A stretch of 9,966 nucleotides of DNA from an uncultured Lachnospiraceae bacterium. Its GTDB lineage: Bacteria > Bacillota > Clostridia > Lachnospirales > Lachnospiraceae. Shown one piece after another: positions 5,240-9,966 of this stretch. The first letter of the stretch is position 1; each line of letters starts with the position of its first letter. The notes beneath the pieces are model-generated. The model worked only from the letters and a program-made list of their open reading frames with translations, ran no database searches and was not told where the DNA came from. The position numbers and the translations under genes were made by a program. The DNA is taken from positions 1 to 9,966 of the forward strand of contig CAJUBR010000089.1 of assembly GCA_910584695.1 (NCBI GenBank), read 5' to 3'.

Positions 5240-6991
5240 ATGACAGAAAGTAAAATTAGTCCGGAACTTAGCATAGCTTTGGGGATTGCAGAGGAGGAGC
5301 GGAAAAAGAGCCTTGATCTGAATGTGGGATACAATGAATTATTTGACGAGTGGGAACTGATCGTCCGTTATACAGGCAGTCTGTCGCAAATAAAAGAGGA
5401 ACTGGATATTTCCGTTGAAGAACTGTTAGGGGGCTATGCGGTAATGAGAGTACCGCAATATCTTATTGGAAGATTGTCGGATTATCCCCAGATTGATTAT
5501 ATTGAAAAACCTAAAAGCCTGCTGTTAGAGCAGATGGAAGGAATTTCTCGCTCATGTGTCAACCGTGTCAGACTGCCGGACTACAATCTGACGGGAGCCG
5601 GAACTTTGGTGGCATGTTTGGATTCCGGAGTGGATTTTTTTCATAGGGATTTTCGAAATGCAGACGGTACGACCCGGATTGTGACAATGTGGGATCAGAC
5701 AATACCGGGAAATCCGCCAGAGGGATTTACGATTGGGAGTGTTTATAGTGAAGAAGAAATTAATGAGGCACTGGAAAATGAAAACAATCTGGAAAGAAGA
5801 AGGGAACTTGTGGGAGAATTTGATACAACCGGGCATGGAACGGCAGTACTCGGTATAATGGCTGGAAATGGATTTTCCTCAAATAGTGGAATTATCGGTG
5901 TAGCACCGGAGGCAGGAATTATAGTAGTAAAGCTGGGAAACCCGGAGGAAAGGGGATTCCCACGGACAACCCAGCTTATGCTGGCAATTGATTATTCCGT
6001 GCGGTTTGCAATTGCAGCGGGAAGACCTTTGGCAATTAATATCAGTTTTGGTAATAATTATGGGGCACACAACGGTGAATCTTTGTTGGAACGGTATATG
6101 AATACCATTTCAAATCTTTATCGGATTTCGATTGCTACAGGAACCGGAAATGATGGGACTACATCAAGGCACACATCAGGAACTCTCCTTTCAGGAAACC
6201 AGGAAACAATTGAAATTTATGTGGCAGATTACATGCGTTCCTTTAATCTCCAGATATGGAAACATTATCTGGATGAATTTGATATCTATATTGAGTCACC
6301 CGCCGGTGCCAGAATCGGACCGTTAAGCAGCTATTCCAGAGTGCAGAATTACCGGCTTCCCCAGGATATTCTTTCAGTATATTATAGTGAGCCTACACCG
6401 TATAATCCCCAGCAGGAAATCTATGTTTCATGGATTCCGGCAGGAGACTATATTACTGCCGGAATCTGGAAAGTCCGTCTTGTTCCCAAACGGGTTACGG
6501 CAGGAGATTATAATATGTGGCTGCCGGTGGCGGGAAGTACATCATCAGAGGTTTCTTTTGTAAGACCGGTTATTTTTAACACGCTTCTTGTTCCGTCCAC
6601 TGCAAGGTACGTCATTTCGGTGGCAGCTTATGATTCAAGAAATGATACGTATGCTGCATTTTCGGGCCGGGGTCCCCTGCCGGAATATAATTTGCAGGTA
6701 GCAGTCGGAAAACCGGATTTAGCAGCACCGGGAGTAGAAATCAATACCTGTAAAGCAGGCGGTGGATACGGAACTTTTTCCGGAACCTCCTTTGCTGCAC
6801 CTTTTGTAACGGGAGCGGCGGCTTTATTAATGCAGTGGGGGATTGTAAACGGAAATGATCCTTACCTGTATGGAGAAAAGATCAGGGCAAGTCTGGTGAA
6901 AGGGGCAAGGATACTGCCATTTCAGGATAGTGTGCCATCGCCATTAGTGGGCTGGGGGGCACTTTGCGTGGCAGATAGTTTGCCGGTATGA
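5240..6991 (+). CDS. CspA-like S8 family (subtilisin-type) serine peptidase
   Basis: A subtilase of 583 residues from ATG 5240. Numbering from that start, the triad is Asp128 (CLDSGVDF), His199 (TGHGTAVLG) and Ser517 (SGTSFAAP), with oxyanion Asn304 (GTGNDG), so it should be active. Residues about 1-95 resemble a propeptide (NVGYNELFDEWELIVRY onward). The long insert between His and Ser, with a beta-rich section around 320-440, is typical of the CspA-like clostridial subgroup. Some members of that subgroup process spore cortex-lytic enzymes; others are uncharacterised gut-bacterial peptidases. There is no signal peptide, which fits a protein packed in spores or kept in the cytosol. An ATG at 5213 is in frame but lies inside a stem-loop loop without a ribosome binding site. 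ATG 5240 also lacks a good one: AAGG is 14 bases away. No clear promoter is seen in 5087-5190. Function in germination is inference. Confidence 0.88.
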   Translation: MTESKISPELSIALGIAEEERKKSLDLNVGYNELFDEWELIVRYTGSLSQIKEELDISVEELLGGYAVMRVPQYLIGRLSDYPQIDYIEKPKSLLLEQMEGISRSCVNRVRLPDYNLTGAGTLVACLDSGVDFFHRDFRNADGTTRIVTMWDQTIPGNPPEGFTIGSVYSEEEINEALENENNLERRRELVGEFDTTGHGTAVLGIMAGNGFSSNSGIIGVAPEAGIIVVKLGNPEERGFPRTTQLMLAIDYSVRFAIAAGRPLAINISFGNNYGAHNGESLLERYMNTISNLYRISIATGTGNDGTTSRHTSGTLLSGNQETIEIYVADYMRSFNLQIWKHYLDEFDIYIESPAGARIGPLSSYSRVQNYRLPQDILSVYYSEPTPYNPQQEIYVSWIPAGDYITAGIWKVRLVPKRVTAGDYNMWLPVAGSTSSEVSFVRPVIFNTLLVPSTARYVISVAAYDSRNDTYAAFSGRGPLPEYNLQVAVGKPDLAAPGVEINTCKAGGGYGTFSGTSFAAPFVTGAAALLMQWGIVNGNDPYLYGEKIRASLVKGARILPFQDSVPSPLVGWGALCVADSLPV

Positions 6992-7058
6992 TTGTCTGGA
7001 AAATATAACTATACTGTTTAAAATATTGAAATAAAATCAAAAAAAACGTAAATATATG

Positions 7059-7086
7059 TTGATTTTGACTTGAAACCGGATATAAT
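7059..7086 (+). promoter_or_regulatory. Promoter of the ATPase island
   Basis: TTGATT (7059-7064), a 16-base spacer and a consensus TATAAT (7081-7086). An alternative overlapping pair is TTGAAA (7070-7075) with TATAAA (7092-7097). Transcription would start about 7093-7105, some 30-40 bases before the ATPase start. Confidence 0.65.
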
Positions 7087-7131
7087 ATAAATATAAAAAC
7101 GTTAATGATGTAAATAGAAATGGAGGATGTT

Positions 7132-8289
7132 ATGAAACTTTTGAAGTTGACATTGGAAGGTATGCCGCGTTTTCATGATACATTGGATATAGATTTTGTG
7201 GCACAACAAAGGGTTAATGATGATGATAAAAGGCGACTTTCTAATGTTTTTTCAAAAATATATGTGAGTAAGGTAATTTCATTTGTTGGTATTAATGCTT
7301 CCGGTAAGACAACAATATTAAAAGTCCTTTCTTTTGCTATGAAAATGCTGAATAACGAGGCTATAAATAATATTGAATCAAAAGAAATTTTGACTGATTT
7401 GGATTACGGTCAGACCGTAACGATTACATCATACTTTTTTGATGATTTTTCGGTAAATAAATTAGAGACACTTATTGGAAAAGAAGTGAATTCTATAGAT
7501 GGTAGCGAAAAATTTGTTATTTTGGATGAAAATTTGTGGTCAAAGGATATTAGCAGGATAAAAACCAAGAAGAGCATATTTGATTTTAAGGATTGTGATT
7601 TGAAAGAAAAAAGGAATCAAAATGAGCAATATTTAATGAATGATGTTAGTATTATCGTTGCAGCAAATAAAAAAAATAATAGAGGTTTTTTCGTACGGGA
7701 TATGTTAGAGTGGACAGATCACAATATGATAAACGTTTTAGGACAATTTCCTAAAGAACTTTTGACATTTTTAGATCCAAGTATAGAATATCTTAAATGT
7801 AATATGGAAGAAAAAAGGGTTGATATACGATTGAAATTTTATGGAAAAGATGAGGTGATAATGAATAATCCAATGACACTTGAAAACTATCTTTCGTCGG
7901 GTACAATAAAGGGATTAGGTGTATTTATGAGTGCGGTATTCGCATTTATTGAAGGGGGATATTTGATAATAGATGAGATAGAAAATCATTTTAACAGAGA
8001 GATTGTTGCTACATTGATTCGATTTTTTATGGATTCAAAAATGAATAAAAATGGTGCGACTCTTCTATATTCGACTCATTATTCCGAATTGTTGGATGAA
8101 TTTGATAGAAATGATGGAATTTATATTGTTAAAAATAGGGACGGGATTTTTGCAGAAAAATTATCTAATATTTTAAAAAGAAATGATGTAAAAAAGAGCG
8201 AGGTATATGATAGTGGATATTTAGGAGGAACTGTGCCGGCCTATGAAGCTTATATGGCATTAAAAAAAGTCCTGTTGCGTGTGGAATAA
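7132..8289 (+). CDS. AAA/ABC-type ATPase (OLD/RloA-like class)
   Basis: A 385-residue ABC-class 'AAA family' ATPase. Numbering from ATG 7132: Walker A GINASGKTT (53-61), an ABC-like signature LSSGTIKG (254-261), Walker B YLIIDEIEN (277-285), and an H-loop STHYSELL (314-321). The part between Walker A and the signature is the variable middle region of this class, rich in Lys/Asp. It has no TOPRIM domain of its own, unlike full-length OLD, so it would need a partner. The next gene, 15 bases downstream, is a broken small ORF with a TOPRIM-like start and fits that role. ATG 7132 has GGAGG 5 bases upstream; an earlier ATG at 7120 overlaps that site and is unlikely. DNA here is visibly AT-richer than its neighbours (13 G+C in the 60 bases from 7621, against 29 in the 60 from 6721), suggesting transfer. 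A defence role is inferred from the class, not proven. Confidence 0.85.
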   Translation: MKLLKLTLEGMPRFHDTLDIDFVAQQRVNDDDKRRLSNVFSKIYVSKVISFVGINASGKTTILKVLSFAMKMLNNEAINNIESKEILTDLDYGQTVTITSYFFDDFSVNKLETLIGKEVNSIDGSEKFVILDENLWSKDISRIKTKKSIFDFKDCDLKEKRNQNEQYLMNDVSIIVAANKKNNRGFFVRDMLEWTDHNMINVLGQFPKELLTFLDPSIEYLKCNMEEKRVDIRLKFYGKDEVIMNNPMTLENYLSSGTIKGLGVFMSAVFAFIEGGYLIIDEIENHFNREIVATLIRFFMDSKMNKNGATLLYSTHYSELLDEFDRNDGIYIVKNRDGIFAEKLSNILKRNDVKKSEVYDSGYLGGTVPAYEAYMALKKVLLRVE

Positions 8290-8304
8290 TGGAGGGACTT
8301 GAAT

Positions 8305-8597
8305 ATGGGGAAATATATAGCGTGTATTTGTGAGGGCAGTGCAGAAAGGGCAATATTGGATTTATTATTTGTAATGAAGGTAAGTATAAGGATTATGAAA
8401 AGGAAAAGCGAAAGAACTCAAAGTTAAAGCCCAGTATTTATTGTAAGGTAAATTTAAAGTATAAGAATGTCAAGCGTTATGATTTTATTAAAGAATATTT
8501 TTCGGATATGGAAGTCTAAATAAATGCATTGCATGAATATCGAAGAATTTCAAAAGTTCATAAAAATGAGATGTCTATATGGGATTTGCTGCGATAA
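8305..8597 (+). pseudogene. Broken partner gene of the ATPase (E-G-x-x-E protein)
   Basis: The start is intact: GGAGGG (8291-8296), 8 bases, ATG 8305. It encodes YIACICEGSAERAILDLL, a hydrophobic strand followed by E10-G-S-A-E14 as at the start of TOPRIM-like nuclease folds. This frame then drifts into an unrelated Lys/Arg tail and stops at 8425. A different frame (from about 8370) encodes CNEGKYKDYEKEK, later YDFIKEYFSDMEV, an in-frame TAA (8517-8519), then INALHEYRRISK and a final stop at 8595-8597. From memory, related partner proteins are near 200 residues and have an 'NEGKY...YDF.KDYF...EY.R.SK' C-terminal part. I therefore read this as an internal deletion of the middle, a frame change at the junction near 8362-8375, and a later nonsense mutation. 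The family is not firmly identified. The pseudogene state rests on the two matching but out-of-frame halves. Confidence 0.7.
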
Positions 8598-8724
8598 ATG
8601 AACTTTACATAGTCAATTTTATAGGGAAAATATGAAGCTTAACAGGGTAGATGATAGGTTTTCAAACCATAAAAAGTTGTCGATAAATAATGAAATACTG
8701 ACATTAAGAAGACAGATTTCTATA

Positions 8725-8765
8725 TTGCTTTTCTATAAGAGTATGATGTATAATATACTGTATAT
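8725..8765 (+). promoter_or_regulatory. Promoter and overlapping palindrome of the lectin gene
   Basis: TTGCTT (8725-8730), an 18-base spacer and consensus TATAAT (8749-8754). A 13-base palindrome, ATATAC-T-GTATAT (8753-8765), overlaps the end of the -10 and the expected start point near 8761, where a repressor would block transcription. The palindrome is all A/T except at its centre, so chance remains possible. Confidence 0.5.
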
Positions 8766-8777
8766 TTTAGTAAGAAA

Positions 8778-8822
8778 AATACGGTATATCAGAAGTGTCA
8801 ATAAGTGACACACTTCGGTATT
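8778..8822 (+). promoter_or_regulatory. Nested stem-loop in the lectin gene leader
   Basis: The inner element GTGTCA-N5-TGACAC (8795-8811) is perfect. It extends to GAAG...CTTC with a two-base bulge, and an outer AATAC (8778-8782) pairs with GTATT (8818-8822). It ends five bases before the AAGGGG ribosome binding site (8827-8832). It could be an operator or an RNA switch controlling translation. No T-run follows, so it is not a terminator. Confidence 0.5.
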
Positions 8823-8841
8823 AAGAAAGGGGAAGTATGAT

Positions 8842-9966
8842 ATGAAAAGAAGGACAAAGCGTTTGGCAGCCTTTTCATTGGCAGTCGTATTAGGTGCGGC
8901 AAGTGTTACAGGTTATGGCAGTTTTACTGGAAAAGATATGGCGGTAAGTGAGGCTGCAGGGGAACAAGGTGACAAGGTGTATTTTGCAGAAGGTGCAGGA
9001 ACGGGAGTGGATTTTAGTGCCGGATCATGGAAGTTTGCAGGAAAAGTTAAAACGGGTACAGGAAGTTTGGGTACAGAGTGGACAACATGGGATGAAGCTG
9101 CAAAACCTGGAATTGTGGAGGATACAGAGTATCTAAAGGATAGTAAACCGGTTATCCGCCTGATTAAGGGCGTAAAAGCAAAAGCAGATTCCGGTGCTGA
9201 TTCTTATTATGAGGCAGATAACAGTTACACTGATTTTCGTACTGGTGAAGCATTTGTCAATAAAGGATTTCAATTGGATGCTGACGGGGAATTTTCTGTG
9301 AAATTCACATTTTCAATGCCGGAAGCAGTGGTGAATGTAAAGCAGACTAATGATGAGAACGACCCTAATGATAAGACATATGCCAGAGAAGTAGGTGGAG
9401 ATGGAATTGTATTTGTGATGACTACAGATGCGAATCATCAGACTATGGATGCCGGCAGTGGTATTGGTTATCAAGGAATGGGTCGAGAGGATGCCGACAA
9501 TCCAACGCCTGGTATTCATAGCCTTGCAGTAGAATTGGATTCTTATTTTAACGGTGCATATTGTGATATGGCCGGAAGTTTAGCTACAAGCTACCCTAAT
9601 TGGGAGTTTGATAATCAGTTATATTTCCATGAGGATGGAACGGATGGTAATCAGGTTTATAATAATACTGCGAATCCTTACGACGGAAGTAACGGTCGAC
9701 AATATGTAAATTATGTAAATCCGGATAGTAAGGAAAGATTTGATCATATCGCAATCCTGAGAGACGGTATTGTAAGAGATCATAAAAATAGTATTTATTA
9801 TATTAATCAGTTGGATCCTACAAAAAACATAGCTGATAAGTATGTAAATCTTGCAGGCAGATATACACCTTCAAATTCCACTACATCGGCTGATGCAAGT
9901 AGTGATGCTGCATGTATGACTCGTTTTGCAGATGCAGGGGTAGATACCAGATTATTTACTGTATGG
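8842..9966 (+). CDS. Secreted surface protein with an L-type lectin domain, 3' end outside window
   Basis: 375 codons are visible, with no stop before the right edge. Residues 1-24 form a signal peptide: basic MKRRTKR, then a hydrophobic AAFSLAVVLGAASVTG core. Residues from about 46 to 310 match the L-type (legume-like, ConA-fold) lectin pattern: an early FAEGAGTGVDFSAGSWKFAG strand pair, GGDGIVFVM (185-193), GSGIGYQGMG (205-214), SLAVELDSYFNG (227-238) with the E-x-D metal-site signature, and HIAILRDG (302-309). The fold binds carbohydrate through a Ca/Mn site. In gut Firmicutes such domains sit at the front of very large cell-wall-anchored adhesins, so more repeats and an anchor probably follow off the edge. 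AAGGGG (8827-8832) lies 9 bases before ATG 8842. It has its own promoter and a structured leader. The sugar ligand is unknown, and lectin activity is inferred from the fold. Confidence 0.85.
   Translation, partial: MKRRTKRLAAFSLAVVLGAASVTGYGSFTGKDMAVSEAAGEQGDKVYFAEGAGTGVDFSAGSWKFAGKVKTGTGSLGTEWTTWDEAAKPGIVEDTEYLKDSKPVIRLIKGVKAKADSGADSYYEADNSYTDFRTGEAFVNKGFQLDADGEFSVKFTFSMPEAVVNVKQTNDENDPNDKTYAREVGGDGIVFVMTTDANHQTMDAGSGIGYQGMGREDADNPTPGIHSLAVELDSYFNGAYCDMAGSLATSYPNWEFDNQLYFHEDGTDGNQVYNNTANPYDGSNGRQYVNYVNPDSKERFDHIAILRDGIVRDHKNSIYYINQLDPTKNIADKYVNLAGRYTPSNSTTSADASSDAACMTRFADAGVDTRLFTVW

Noticed and set aside
7033..7066. Inverted repeat AAAATCAA / TTGATTTT as a terminator for the S8 peptidase gene
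   Set aside because: The loop is 18 bases, the stem is almost all A/T, no T-run follows, and the right arm overlaps the -35 of the ATPase promoter. Chance or a weak operator is more likely.
8632..8808. 58-codon plus-strand ORF between the broken partner gene and the lectin gene
   Set aside because: It starts with only a weak AGGG-like site, has a Lys/Ile/Asn/Tyr-heavy composition expected of AT-rich non-coding DNA, and overlaps a consensus promoter and a palindrome. No motif is recognised.
1..9966. CRISPR array, tRNA, rRNA, insertion sequence or integrase
   Set aside because: No regularly spaced repeats, cloverleaf, rRNA-like or transposase-like sequence was found on reading both strands.

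Overview
The window looks like chromosomal DNA of a low-to-moderate-GC, spore-forming Clostridia member, most likely Lachnospiraceae (the Roseburia/Agathobacter/Eubacterium group is my best guess). The reasons are strong AGGAGG-type ribosome binding sites, a DUF805 membrane protein, a short three-domain S1 protein followed by an FN3-NlpC/P60 cell-wall enzyme, a CspA-like subtilase, a tiny Gly/Cys-rich coat-like protein, and the start of a secreted L-type-lectin surface protein. This is a judgement from protein character, not from a search.

Layout. 1-310: non-coding leader with a hairpin, a probable terminator for a gene off the left edge, and a good promoter. 317-715: DUF805 membrane protein, closed by a long stem-loop. 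About 816-1036: GC-rich intergenic stretch that looks like a dispersed repeat. 1049-2533: stand-alone, divergent acyl-CoA carboxyltransferase. 2590-2838 (minus): 82-residue Gly/Cys-rich protein with its own UUCG-loop terminator and a sporulation-like promoter. 3039-5086: two-gene operon, S1-domain protein then FN3-NlpC/P60 protein. 5194-5236: perfect 16-bp stem-loop abutting the next start codon. 5240-6991: CspA-like S8 peptidase without a signal peptide. 7132-8597: AT-rich island with an intact AAA/ABC-type ATPase and a broken partner gene. 8842 to the right edge: signal peptide plus L-type lectin domain, open at the window end.

How the genes fit together. Most of the window is a string of independent housekeeping or surface-related units. 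Two genes (the Gly/Cys-rich protein and the CspA-like protease) hint at sporulation or germination. The most distinctive piece is the 7.1-8.6 kb island. Its ATPase (Walker A, ABC-like signature, Walker B and H-loop all present) was evidently co-transcribed with a small E-G-x-x-E (TOPRIM-like start) protein, which resembles the layout of OLD/RloA-type ATPase-plus-effector defence pairs. The second gene keeps its ribosome binding site and first ~22 codons. It has then lost its middle, changed frame and gained a stop, so the pair looks like a decaying defence or toxin-like module. No complete, clearly new multi-gene system is visible. The best leads are this decayed pair, the duplicated Cys/Ile-Leu micro-protein, and the stem-loop at the protease start.
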